In this document: positions 8,942 to 16,924 of the stretch, one piece after another
Numbering within the stretch: the first letter of the stretch is position 1
Layout of the letters: every line of letters begins with the position of its first letter
DNA from: Natronococcus sp. A-GB7
GTDB lineage: Archaea; Halobacteriota; Halobacteria; Halobacteriales; Natrialbaceae
NCBI RefSeq assembly: GCF_029688865.1
Contig: NZ_JARUKV010000011.1
Span: forward strand, 97,504 to 161,503
Direction: 5' to 3'
Length of the DNA: 64,000 nucleotides
Made by a program: the position numbers and the translations under genes
Notes under the pieces: generated by a model
What the model saw: the letters and a program-made list of their open reading frames with translations, nothing else
Told to the model about the DNA's origin: nothing
Database searches by the model: none

Positions 8942-8991
8942 TTAATAATAACCCCCGTTCCTACGGGGTGAGAATCGGGTCAGTTTATTAT
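8942..8991. promoter_or_regulatory. Divergent promoter with central dyad, ba3 cluster
   Basis: Minus-strand box TTATTATTAA (8942-8951) lies about 27 nt from the start at 8917, and plus-strand box TTTATTAT (8984-8991) lies about 27-29 nt before the ATG at 9017. Between them is a near-perfect dyad, ACCCCCGT-TCCT-ACGGGGT (8951-8969), well placed to control both directions. Confidence 0.5.
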
Positions 8992-9016
8992 GAAAGCCCC
9001 CTTCTTATCCGGGCGT

Positions 9017-9214
9017 ATGTGTGCGATGACGGATGAGTCAGAACAACGGCGGGAGATCGGCCACGACGAGTACGATCCCGTCGGAACGCTGGCGCTGATC
9101 ACGGTGTACTTTCTCATCATCGCGTTGCTATGGGTGTTCATGTACTTCGTCGAGTTTCTCGGGAACGAGCCGACCGTCGTCGGCAGCTTTCTGACGGTGG
9201 TGGGGATCGCGTGA
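9017..9214 (+). CDS. cbaD: ba3 oxidase small subunit CbaD-like
   Basis: A 65-residue protein with one transmembrane helix (TLALITVYFLIIALLWVFMYFVEFL) preceded by an acidic GHDEYDPVG segment. Small single-helix proteins of this kind precede subunit II in ba3 oxidase operons. The promoter spacing favours the ATG at 9017 (MCAMTDES) over 9026. Its stop codon overlaps the GTG start of cbaB (GTGA), so the two are translationally coupled. The symbol rests on operon position and the Natronomonas precedent. Confidence 0.75.
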   Translation: MCAMTDESEQRREIGHDEYDPVGTLALITVYFLIIALLWVFMYFVEFLGNEPTVVGSFLTVVGIA

Positions 9215-10002
9215 ACGTCCACACCTACGAGAAGGTGTGGCTGATCGGGGCGCTGGTCCTGATCGTCGGGTTTATCGTGACGATCACCTACGGCTCCGTC
9301 GGCCTCGGTATCGCGATGGTCGACGACAGCGAGGAGACCATCGAACCGAGCGAACTCGACGAGGACGAGCGGTTCGCCGACCCGCGCGTCGAGCAGGTCG
9401 GCGAGAACGAGTACGAGGCCTACGTCGTCGCTCAGACGTTCATGTTCCAGCCCGATCCGGTCGAGGTGCCGGCCGGAAGCGAAGTGACGTTCTACGTGAC
9501 GAGCCGGGACGTGATCCACAGCTACAGCGTCGCCGGAACGAACATCAACACGATGGTCATTCCCGGCGAGGTGGCGGTGATGACCGTCGAGTTCGACGAG
9601 GCCGGCGAGTACGGCGTCGTCTGTAACGAGTACTGCGGCTCCGGCCACCACACCATGGAGGGAGAACTCCACGTCGTCCCTGACGAGGAGTTCGACATGA
9701 CCGAACTCTCCGTCGAGGCCGACGACGAGGTCGAAACCGGCGACGAGGCGACGATCGAGGTCGACGTCGAGAACGGGATGCTCGAGGCACTCGAGACGAC
9801 CGTCACGCTCGAGATCGGCGACGAGGCGCTCGCGGAGAACGTCACGATCGACGGCGGCGAGACCGAGACGACGACGTTCACCGTCGACACTGCGGATCTC
9901 GGCGAGGGCGATCACGACTGGACGGTCACCGTCGACGACTACGAGGACAGCGGGACGCTAACCGTGGTCGACGAACTCGAGGAGGACGACGACGATGAGT
10001 AA
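9211..10002 (+). CDS. cbaB: ba3-type oxidase subunit II with C-terminal beta domain
   Basis: A 263-residue protein starting at GTG. One N-terminal membrane anchor (VWLIGALVLIVGFIVTITYG) is followed by a cupredoxin domain with all CuA ligands: His103 (DVIHSYSV), Cys138, Glu140, Cys142, His146 and Met149 (VCNEYCGSGHHTM). It accepts electrons from a copper protein or cytochrome outside the membrane and passes them to subunit I. Residues from about 163 to 250 form an extra domain of the CARDB/Ig-like type (ELSVEADDEVETGDEATIEV...), ending in an acidic EELDEDDDD-like tail. Ordinary ba3 subunit II proteins end soon after the CuA site, so this is a fusion. The gene overlaps cbaA by 8 nt. Confidence 0.93.
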   Translation: MNVHTYEKVWLIGALVLIVGFIVTITYGSVGLGIAMVDDSEETIEPSELDEDERFADPRVEQVGENEYEAYVVAQTFMFQPDPVEVPAGSEVTFYVTSRDVIHSYSVAGTNINTMVIPGEVAVMTVEFDEAGEYGVVCNEYCGSGHHTMEGELHVVPDEEFDMTELSVEADDEVETGDEATIEVDVENGMLEALETTVTLEIGDEALAENVTIDGGETETTTFTVDTADLGEGDHDWTVTVDDYEDSGTLTVVDELEEDDDDE

Positions 10003-11764
10003 CGCGTACATCGACGACTTCCCGGCGGAGGCGAAGGTGGTCCGCACGGCGTTTTACAGCTCGTTCCTCGCGCTCGCACTGGGGGGCGTGTTCGGGGTCA
10101 TCCAGACGCTCCACCGGACCGGCTACTACCGGTTTATCGATTCGGCGGACTACTACACCGTCCTCACCGCTCACGGCGTCTTCCTCGTGATCTCGTTTAC
10201 GATCTTCTTCCTCGTCGGCGTGTTCACGTGGGCGATAACGACCAGTCTCGACCGGGGCGTCGAGGACCTCCGGTTTACCTGGGGTTGGTACGGACTGATG
10301 GCGATCGGCATCACGCTGAGCGGCGTTGCGATCCTGGCTGGCTTCACTGACGCAACCGACATCAGCGCGTCGGTGCTGTTCACGTTCTACGCACCGCTGC
10401 AGGCACACCCGATGTTCTACCTCGGACTCGTTCTGTTCGTCGTCGGGACCTGGCTCGCCGGCGTCGACTGGTTCCGCTCGTGGTGGGCCTGGAAGGCCGA
10501 AAACCCCGACGAGCGGATCCCGCTGCCGACGTTCATGGTGCTGACGACGATGTTGATGTGGTACATCGCGACGCTGGGCGTCGCCGCGGCGATCCTGGTG
10601 TTCCTGCTGCCGTGGTCGCTCGGACTGGTCGAGAGCGTCAACCCGCTGCTGACCAGAACGCTGTTCTGGTTCTTCGGCCACCCGGTCGTCTACTTCTGGC
10701 TGATGCCGGCGTACATGATGTGGTACATTATGCTACCGAAGGTCTCCGGCGGGAAGCTGTTCAGCGATCCGCTGGCCCGCGTCGTGTTCGTTCTCTTCCT
10801 AATCCTCTCGGTGCCGACGGGGATCCACCACCAGTACCTCGATCCCGGTATCGCGGAGGGCTTCAAGTTCATCGCGATGACGAACACGATGTTCCTGCTG
10901 TTGCCGAGCCTGCTGACCGCCTTTACGGTCGTTGCCAGTATGGAACACGGTGCTCGCCAGCGCGGCGGTGAGGGCTACTTCGGCTGGCTGAAGGCGCTAC
11001 CGTGGCGCGACCCCGTCTTCACCGGGATGGCGCTTGCCGGCCTGATGTTCGCCGCCGCCGGTTTCTCGGGCATGATCAACGCCGGGATGAACATCAACTA
11101 CCTCGTCCACAACACGTTCTGGGTCGTCGGTCACTTCCACCTCACCGTGGGTACGGCCGTCGCGCTGACGTTCATGGCGGTCACCTACTGGTTCCTTCCC
11201 CAGATAACCGGGAAAGCGCTGTGGAGTCGCTCCGTCGCGCTCGGTCAGGTCGTGCTCTGGTTCGTCGGCATGACGTTCATGTCCAACGCGATGCACCGCG
11301 CCGGCCTGCTGGGCGTCCCTCGCCGAACGGCCGAACCCCAGTACGATGGGTTCGAGTTCGAGGCCGCGGTCGGAACCATGGGCGAGCTCCAGGCCCAGAT
11401 CGCGCTGGGCGGAATCCTGCTGACGCTCTCGCTCGTCCTGTTCTTCGCGAACGTCGTGGGCACGGCCCTCAACGGCCGCAGCGACGACCTGCCGGCAAAC
11501 GAGTACGCCGGAACGCTCTCGGGTCCCGAGGACGCCCCCCTCGTGCTCGACAACCTCAAGCTGTGGACCGCGATCGCGGTCGTGCTCGTGGTCTTCGCTT
11601 ACACCTTCCCGCTGCTCTCGATCATCGACCGCGGCGGACTGTTCGGTCCCGATATCAACCCGTTCCCGGTTAGCCTCGAGACCGTTCACCTCCTCGCGTT
11701 CGCCCTCGAGTCCCACGTTACGGGCGCACTCGAGTCGGTCGCCTGGCTGGGGGTGAACCGGTAG
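9995..11764 (+). CDS. cbaA: ba3-type terminal oxidase subunit I
   Basis: A 589-residue haem-copper oxidase subunit I of the B family, with about 13 transmembrane helices. Low-spin haem ligand His60 lies in VLTAHGVFLV. The CuB ligands and crosslinked Tyr are in HPVVYFWLMPAYMMWY and the HH pair in GIHHQYLDPG. The high-spin and low-spin haem histidines are in HNTFWVVGHFHLTVG. It reduces O2 to water and pumps protons, working with CbaB. The D-channel residues of A-type oxidases are not evident, as expected for this family. The start overlaps cbaB and the stop overlaps cbaC. Confidence 0.95.
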   Translation: MSNAYIDDFPAEAKVVRTAFYSSFLALALGGVFGVIQTLHRTGYYRFIDSADYYTVLTAHGVFLVISFTIFFLVGVFTWAITTSLDRGVEDLRFTWGWYGLMAIGITLSGVAILAGFTDATDISASVLFTFYAPLQAHPMFYLGLVLFVVGTWLAGVDWFRSWWAWKAENPDERIPLPTFMVLTTMLMWYIATLGVAAAILVFLLPWSLGLVESVNPLLTRTLFWFFGHPVVYFWLMPAYMMWYIMLPKVSGGKLFSDPLARVVFVLFLILSVPTGIHHQYLDPGIAEGFKFIAMTNTMFLLLPSLLTAFTVVASMEHGARQRGGEGYFGWLKALPWRDPVFTGMALAGLMFAAAGFSGMINAGMNINYLVHNTFWVVGHFHLTVGTAVALTFMAVTYWFLPQITGKALWSRSVALGQVVLWFVGMTFMSNAMHRAGLLGVPRRTAEPQYDGFEFEAAVGTMGELQAQIALGGILLTLSLVLFFANVVGTALNGRSDDLPANEYAGTLSGPEDAPLVLDNLKLWTAIAVVLVVFAYTFPLLSIIDRGGLFGPDINPFPVSLETVHLLAFALESHVTGALESVAWLGVNR

Positions 11765-11982
11765 TGCGGATCTCGAAGGCCGGACTGCTAGTCGTCCTGG
11801 CGCTGCTCGCACCGCTGCTCGTCGAGCTACGGACGGTACTGTCCTGGATAAACGTCGAGCTGACCGTCCTCGAGACCGCGGTCGTCGGCGCCATCCTCGT
11901 CGTCGCGGTCCTCGTCTGGGCGTTTCTCCCCGAGAACGGGAACGGGAAAACGGCCGAGGGGGACGCCTCGAGCGAGAACTGA
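11764..11982 (+). CDS. cbaC: ba3 oxidase small subunit CbaC-like
   Basis: A 72-residue protein starting at a GTG that overlaps the cbaA stop by one base. It has two predicted helices (AGLLVVLALLAPLLVEL and ETAVVGAILVVAVLVWAFL) and an acidic Asn/Gly-rich tail. Position after subunit I matches CbaC in other haloarchaeal ba3 operons. It is probably a structural or assembly subunit. The similarity judgement rests mainly on topology and context. Confidence 0.8.
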   Translation: MRISKAGLLVVLALLAPLLVELRTVLSWINVELTVLETAVVGAILVVAVLVWAFLPENGNGKTAEGDASSEN

Positions 11983-11987
11983 CGTTC

Positions 11988-12302
11988 CTACTGCCAGGTC
12001 TCGATCCGCCCCTCGCGAACGTCCTCGACGCAGCCCTCGCAGTCGGGGTGGCCGGCCTCGTAGCAGGCCGGACGGTACTCCTCGTCGAGCAACGCGGCCC
12101 GTCGCTCGGCGTAGCGTCGACAGACGATCTTCGCACGGTCCCGCTCGTCGGTCGGTAGCCCGCGGGCGTTTCTGGCCGACTGGTAGGCCTCTCGGGCCTC
12201 CCCGAGCTGGCCGTCCGTCGACTCCCGTAGCTCCTCGTACTGCTCGCCCGCCTCCCGGAGTTTCGTCCGGAGGAACCGCTCGAGCCGACGACGGTCCGAC
12301 AT
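11988..12302 (-). CDS. Conserved haloarchaeal protein with Cys cluster
   Basis: A soluble helical protein of 104 residues (RRRLERFLRTKLREAGEQYEELR...), followed by VCRRYAERRAALLDEEYRPACYEAGHPDCEGCVEDVREGRIETW. The Cys/His spacing C-x4-HPDC-x2-C near the C-terminus suggests a zinc or iron-sulfur site. I believe it belongs to a haloarchaea-restricted DUF family but cannot name it with certainty. Convergent with cbaC at 5 bp and not obviously linked to the oxidase. Confidence 0.75.
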   Translation of the reverse strand: MSDRRRLERFLRTKLREAGEQYEELRESTDGQLGEAREAYQSARNARGLPTDERDRAKIVCRRYAERRAALLDEEYRPACYEAGHPDCEGCVEDVREGRIETWQ

Positions 12303-12350
12303 CGTCGTTCGGTTAGGCGGGCGGACACATAGTCCCGTCGCCGGACCGGG

Positions 12351-13103
12351 CTACAGCTCCTGGCGGGTCGGCCGGATCAACAGCTCGTTGATGTCGACGT
12401 GTGTCGGCTGGCTCACCGCGAAACGGATCGACCGGGCGACGTCCGCGGGCTCGAGCGGCGTTATCCCCTCGAGCATCTCGTCGACCATCTCTCGCTGGTC
12501 GTCGTCGGGGATGTGTTCGGGGAGTTCGGTGTCGACGAAGCCGGGCTCGATGCTCGTCACTCGGATATCCGAATCGGCGACCTCCTCGCGAAGCGACTCC
12601 GAGAAGGCCGTCACGCCGAACTTCGAGGCGTTGTACCCGCTCGAGCCGGCGTAGGCCTTCCGGCCCGCGACCGACGAGAGGTTGACGATGTCGCCCTCCC
12701 CCGACTCCCGCATAACGTCGAGGGCGGCCTGAGAGGCGACCATCACCGCCTGGACGTTCAGATCGAGCATCCGCTGCCAGTCGTCGGGATCCGCCGTCGC
12801 GACCGGCTCGAGCAGCATGACCCCGGCGTTGTTGACGAGCACGTCGAGTCCGCCCAGCTCCGAGACGGTGGTCTCGATCATCTCCCGGACCTGGGTCTCC
12901 TCGGTGACGTCGGTCGGGACGACGAGCGCCTCGCCGCCCTTCGTTTCGATCTCGTCGGCGAGAGACTCGAGGCGGTCCTCGCGGCGGGCGGCGAGCGCGA
13001 CCGACGCGCCCGAATCGGCGAGTTCGCGGGCCGTTGCCGCGCCGATTCCGGACGATGCGCCGGTCACGAGTGCGACCTGGTCGTCGAGTGGATTTGTCGT
13101 CAT
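12351..13103 (-). CDS. Short-chain dehydrogenase/reductase
   Basis: A classical SDR of 250 residues. The NAD(P)-binding motif TGASSGIG lies at residues 14-21, NNAGV in the middle, catalytic Ser in NLSSVAG and Tyr/Lys in YNASKFG. The ALAARRED segment after beta-2 favours NADP(H). The substrate cannot be read from sequence; similar NADP-dependent serine/3-hydroxy-acid dehydrogenases (YdfG type) have this pattern. ATG at 13103 is chosen because it begins the family-standard MTTNPLDDQVALVTG. Confidence 0.92.
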   Translation of the reverse strand: MTTNPLDDQVALVTGASSGIGAATARELADSGASVALAARREDRLESLADEIETKGGEALVVPTDVTEETQVREMIETTVSELGGLDVLVNNAGVMLLEPVATADPDDWQRMLDLNVQAVMVASQAALDVMRESGEGDIVNLSSVAGRKAYAGSSGYNASKFGVTAFSESLREEVADSDIRVTSIEPGFVDTELPEHIPDDDQREMVDEMLEGITPLEPADVARSIRFAVSQPTHVDINELLIRPTRQEL

Positions 13104-13324
13104 CACCTCCGTCGAGGGACGTCCCACAGAAAGGCGGCTGGGAGCCAGCAATCGGCCCGGAATCCGGCAGACGGATCAGTGCGCACACGGTGCGGGCAGG
13201 CGGTCGGCACGTACGGATCGGGAGGACGGATCAGTACGTGTGGAACAGGAGATCGGGGGATTCCGCCGAGAATCGGGATCGAGTCATGGAGAAGCGTTTT
13301 TTCGGTCCGTGTTGCACGGTTCCC

Positions 13325-14572
13325 ATGGGCACCGAAGAGCGCCGAGCGAGCCGTCACGACGAGATCGAGGCGATCCTCGAGCGAAAGGGCGGTACCGAAG
13401 AAGCCAGAGACGACGCCGACAAGTACACCGTGGTCGGGGCAGCCGACAGGAGGACGTACGCGAACTGGCTGACGCCGATCGAGGAGCACTTCGTCTGTCA
13501 CCGCAACGACATGCCGGAGGCCGACAGGGATGGCGAGTGGGCGGTCTCGCTGACGGGGTATCTCGAGGACGCGTACTCGGTCGCCGAGATCCGCGAGGAG
13601 TTCCCGACGGTCGCGGTTGCCCACACGATGGAGTGTGCGGGCAACGGTCGCGGTCAGCACCGCCCGGAGACCGGCAGCGTCCAGTGGGGGTACGAGGCCA
13701 CCGGCACCGCGGTCTGGTCGGGAACGCCGGTGAGCGCCGTGCTTCGGGGGGAGCTCGAGGACGTCCCCGACGACGCCTGGCTCACGGCCGTCGGCGGCGA
13801 CCCATCGGACGGCGAGGACGTCTTCGCGCGCTCGATTCCGCTCTCGAAGGCGGTCGACGACTGTATCCTGGCCTACGAGATGAACGGACAGGTGCTGCCC
13901 CGCGAACACGGCTTTCCCGTTCGATTGATCGTTCCCGGCTGGTACGGCGTCAACAGCGTCAAGTGGCTCGACGAGCTCCGCCTGATGGACGAGATGGTCA
14001 CCGAAGAGTCGCTGGATCGACCCGGCGACCACGCCTACTGGCAACAGGAGGCCTACCGGATCCACCCGGCGGACACCGAACCCGAGAGCAACGCGACGAT
14101 CGAAACCGTCGACACCTGGGACCAGCTCGAGAGCGGCGACCCAGCCCATCCCTACACCTTCGACCAGACGGTGATGTCGGTCATCGGCGAGCCCGACGGC
14201 GAGTCGGCCGTCACCGTCCCCGAGGACGGAACGGTCGAGATCACGGGCGTCGCGTGGGCCGGCGACGACGACGTCGCAGGCGTCGAGGTGTCGACCGACG
14301 GCGGCGACAGCTGGGCGGAGGCCGAGCTGTTCGGCCCCGACTACGCGGGCGCGTGGCGGCTGTTCCGGTACGACTGGGCGGCGACGCCCGGAGAGTACGT
14401 GCTTGCCTCCCGCGCGACCGACGACCGGGGGCGGCGCCAGCCGATGCGGATCTCGAACCCCGACGCGTGGCGCGACGCGCTCGCGGACGACGAGTTCCCC
14501 TGGAACGAGGGCGGGTACGCCGCCAACGCCGTGTTGCCGAACGCTCTCGAGCTCGAGGTCCGATCGCCGTAA
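13325..14572 (+). CDS. Sulfite-oxidase-family molybdopterin oxidoreductase
   Basis: A 415-residue protein. The molybdenum-ligating cysteine is Cys104 in HTMECAGNGRG, followed by the family blocks WSGTPVSAVL, PREHGFPVRLIVPGWYGVNSVKWL and a C-terminal Mo-co dimerisation domain (ITGVAWAGDDDVAGVEVSTDGGDSW). No Tat signal is visible from ATG 13325 or from the in-frame ATG at 13286 (MEKRFFGPCC), so it is probably cytosolic. The haem domain of animal sulfite oxidase is absent. Oxidation of sulfite or another small oxyanion is likely, but substrate is unproven. A moaB cofactor gene lies elsewhere in the window. Confidence 0.9.
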   Translation: MGTEERRASRHDEIEAILERKGGTEEARDDADKYTVVGAADRRTYANWLTPIEEHFVCHRNDMPEADRDGEWAVSLTGYLEDAYSVAEIREEFPTVAVAHTMECAGNGRGQHRPETGSVQWGYEATGTAVWSGTPVSAVLRGELEDVPDDAWLTAVGGDPSDGEDVFARSIPLSKAVDDCILAYEMNGQVLPREHGFPVRLIVPGWYGVNSVKWLDELRLMDEMVTEESLDRPGDHAYWQQEAYRIHPADTEPESNATIETVDTWDQLESGDPAHPYTFDQTVMSVIGEPDGESAVTVPEDGTVEITGVAWAGDDDVAGVEVSTDGGDSWAEAELFGPDYAGAWRLFRYDWAATPGEYVLASRATDDRGRRQPMRISNPDAWRDALADDEFPWNEGGYAANAVLPNALELEVRSP

Positions 14573-14608
14573 TCGCCAGACGGGAACACTTTCGCTCCGG
14601 TGCCGGCA

Positions 14609-14617
14609 GTTTAAATA
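14609..14617 (+). promoter_or_regulatory. TATA box of rpa3
   Basis: Box GTTTAAATA is centred about 27 nt before the ATG at 14639, so transcription may start at or beside that ATG. A strong GGAGG lies further down, 9 nt before the ATG at 14675. Confidence 0.6.
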
Positions 14618-14674
14618 CGGTCGGGAGCGAACGTCGGTATGCCTCCCAGTGAAACAAAGAGGAGGCGTGACACA

Positions 14675-15604
14675 ATGAGCGACGTACGACAGCACGCGGA
14701 CGACATACACGACCAGTTTTCGGACCACATCGACGTCTCGGTCGACGACGTCGAGGATCGACTGACGACGCTCGTCGACGAGTACAAGGTGCCGATCGAC
14801 GAGGCACGCCGGAGCGTCACCAACCACTACCTCGAGGAGGCCGGCCTCGACCGCGAGGACCTCGCGGGCGGCTCGAGCGAGGCGGCCAAGATCGAGGACG
14901 TCGACGAGCCCGAGCAGTGGATCGACATCACGGCCAAGGTCATCGAGCTGTGGGAACCCCGCAGCGACTCGGTCGCACAGGTCGGCCTGCTCGGCGACCC
15001 GACGGGGACGATCAAGTTCACCAAGTGGGCCAAATCCGAGCTTCCCACCCTCGACGAGGGCGGCGTCTACGAACTTCGCAACGTCGTCACCGACGAGTAC
15101 GAGGGACGCTACTCGGTCAAATTAAACAGCACGACCGTCGTCGAGGAGCTCGACGAGGAGCTCGAGGTCGGCGACGACACGAGCGTGATCGAAGGCGCGC
15201 TCGTCGACATGCAAAGCGGCAGCGGGCTGATCAAGCGCTGTCCGAAAGAGGACTGCACGCGCGTCCTCCAGAACGGCCGCTGTAACGAACACGGCGAGGT
15301 CGAGGGCGAGTTCGACCTCCGCATCAAGGCCGTCGTCGACGACGGGCTCGACGCCCACGAGGTCATCTTCGACAAGGACGCCACCGAGAACCTGACCGGG
15401 ATCAGTCTCGAGGAGGCCAAGGACATGGCGATGGACGCGCTCGACACGACCGTCGTCGCCGACGAGATCCGCGACCTGGTCGTCGGCACCTACTACCGGA
15501 TCGAGGGGCCGACGTTCGGTCGCTACGTCCTGGCCGACGACGTCGAGGAGCTCGACGGACCCGCGGACGCCGAACAGCTGCTGATCAAAGCGAGGTCGAT
15601 GTAA
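14675..15604 (+). CDS. rpa3: Replication protein A, RPA3 type
   Basis: Single-stranded DNA-binding protein of 309 residues. An N-terminal helical region (1-75) is followed by an OB fold (about 82-158: WIDITAKVIELW...GLLGDPTGTIKFTKWAKSELPTL) and a zinc finger with Cys189, Cys194, Cys203 and His206 (CPKEDC...CNEHG). One OB fold plus zinc finger and an immediately following partner gene match Haloferax rpa3-rpap3; rpa1 is longer and is followed by a phosphoesterase gene, absent here. It coats ssDNA in replication and repair. A GAGGAGG ribosome-binding site precedes ATG 14675; an in-frame ATG at 14639 adds 12 residues. Confidence 0.92.
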   Translation: MSDVRQHADDIHDQFSDHIDVSVDDVEDRLTTLVDEYKVPIDEARRSVTNHYLEEAGLDREDLAGGSSEAAKIEDVDEPEQWIDITAKVIELWEPRSDSVAQVGLLGDPTGTIKFTKWAKSELPTLDEGGVYELRNVVTDEYEGRYSVKLNSTTVVEELDEELEVGDDTSVIEGALVDMQSGSGLIKRCPKEDCTRVLQNGRCNEHGEVEGEFDLRIKAVVDDGLDAHEVIFDKDATENLTGISLEEAKDMAMDALDTTVVADEIRDLVVGTYYRIEGPTFGRYVLADDVEELDGPADAEQLLIKARSM

Positions 15605-16240
15605 ATGTCTCAGGCAGAACTCACCCGCGAAGTCGCGCGTCGCGTCTTCGCCTCCGAATTCAACGACTCGACGTACACGTTCAAGGAAAGCGACGACGAG
15701 CGCGCACCCAACTACGCCCTGCTGCCGACGGGCGACCGGGCCAACCGCGTGTTCGCCGTCGGCACGCTGACCGAAACCGAGGACGTCGGCGAGGACAGCG
15801 AGTACTGGCGCGGCCGCGTCGTCGATCCGACGGGAACGTTCTTCGTCTACGCCGGTCAGTACCAGCCCGAGGCCGCCTCTGTGCTGCGGGACACGGAGCC
15901 GCCGGCGTACGTCTCGGTCGTCGGCAAACCCCGAACGTACGAGACCGAGGACGGGACGGTCAACGTCTCGGTTCGCCCCGAGACGATCTCGATCGTCGAC
16001 GAGGCGACCCGCGACCGCTGGGTCGTCGAGACCGCCGAGCGCACCCTCGATCGCATCGAGGAGTTCGAGGCCTGGCAGGACGAGCAGGAGGCCCCCGAGA
16101 GCGGCTCGACGGCGCCGACCAACGAGTACGCCCAGATGGCCCGCGAACGGTACGACTCGCCCGTCGAGAACTACCGCCGCGACGTGATCCAGGCCTTAGA
16201 GAGCCTCGAGAACGTCGAGGACGCCGAAGCCACGGCCTGA
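15605..16240 (+). CDS. rpap3: RPA-associated protein RPAP3
   Basis: A 211-residue protein of the COG3390 type that partners RPA3. The central OB-like domain reads EYWRGRVVDPTGTFFVYAGQYQPEAASVLR, followed by SVVGKPRTYETEDGTVNVSVRPE and a helical C-terminus. Its ATG follows the rpa3 TAA with no gap, so the two are cotranslated. It is thought to form a complex with RPA3 in DNA repair. A T5 run in the convergent gap (about 16261-16266) may end transcription. Confidence 0.92.
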   Translation: MSQAELTREVARRVFASEFNDSTYTFKESDDERAPNYALLPTGDRANRVFAVGTLTETEDVGEDSEYWRGRVVDPTGTFFVYAGQYQPEAASVLRDTEPPAYVSVVGKPRTYETEDGTVNVSVRPETISIVDEATRDRWVVETAERTLDRIEEFEAWQDEQEAPESGSTAPTNEYAQMARERYDSPVENYRRDVIQALESLENVEDAEATA

Positions 16241-16264
16241 TCGCGCCCTAACCGCCTCGTATTT

Positions 16265-16924
16265 TTACGACGACAGCGACTCCAGCAGCGAGCCGAGCGC
16301 CTCGAACTCGTCGTCGGTGACCTCGTGTCCCACACCGGGGTAGCGTCGCTCGGTAACGTCGGCGCCAGCGCCCTCGAGCGCACGCCCCGTTTCGGCGACG
16401 CGCTCGAGGTCGATCCGGGAGTCGTCCGCGCCGTAGCCGACGAACGCGGGCGTTCCCTCGAGGTGGCCCTCCATCGCCAGCTCGTCCTCCGGGCCACCCG
16501 CCATCCCGCCCGAGAGGAGGAACACGCCGCCGTACCGCCCTGGCCGACGGCGGACGAACTCCGCGACGACCGAGGCTCCCTGGGAGAACCCGACGAACAC
16601 CACCCGCTCGGCGGGGATTCCGATCTCGCGAGCCGACTCGAGCGCGGCCTCGACCGACTCGACGCTCGAGGAGAGCCCCGGCTCGTTGGCCGCCCGCGGC
16701 GCGGTCGCGGGCCGCGGATACCAGCTGCCCCGGTGGGCCTGCGGTGCGAGGAAGGCGACGCCGTGGCGGTAGATCGGCTCGAGCAGGTTCACCATCCCCT
16801 GTGCCGTCGCGCCGCGGCCGTGGCAGGCGACGACCGCGACGTCGGCGGCTGCGGCCGGTGCTCCCGAGGTGACCAGCGGTTGCTCCGCGTGCGGACCCGA
16901 TCCATCGGGATTCGAGTCCGTCAT
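16265..16924 (-). CDS. Alpha/beta hydrolase, MhqD-like carboxylesterase
   Basis: A 219-residue hydrolase of the phospholipase/carboxylesterase group. HGRGATAQGMVNL provides the oxyanion region, the nucleophile elbow is GFSQGASV, and the catalytic His is in GVGHEVTDDE. It overlaps the upstream dioxygenase gene by 4 nt (ATGA). In Bacillus the pair MhqO/MhqD gives resistance to 2-methylhydroquinone and catechol. The same pairing and coupling here support a role in detoxifying quinones or ring-cleavage products. The real substrate is unknown. Confidence 0.88.
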   Translation of the reverse strand: MTDSNPDGSGPHAEQPLVTSGAPAAAADVAVVACHGRGATAQGMVNLLEPIYRHGVAFLAPQAHRGSWYPRPATAPRAANEPGLSSSVESVEAALESAREIGIPAERVVFVGFSQGASVVAEFVRRRPGRYGGVFLLSGGMAGGPEDELAMEGHLEGTPAFVGYGADDSRIDLERVAETGRALEGAGADVTERRYPGVGHEVTDDEFEALGSLLESLSS

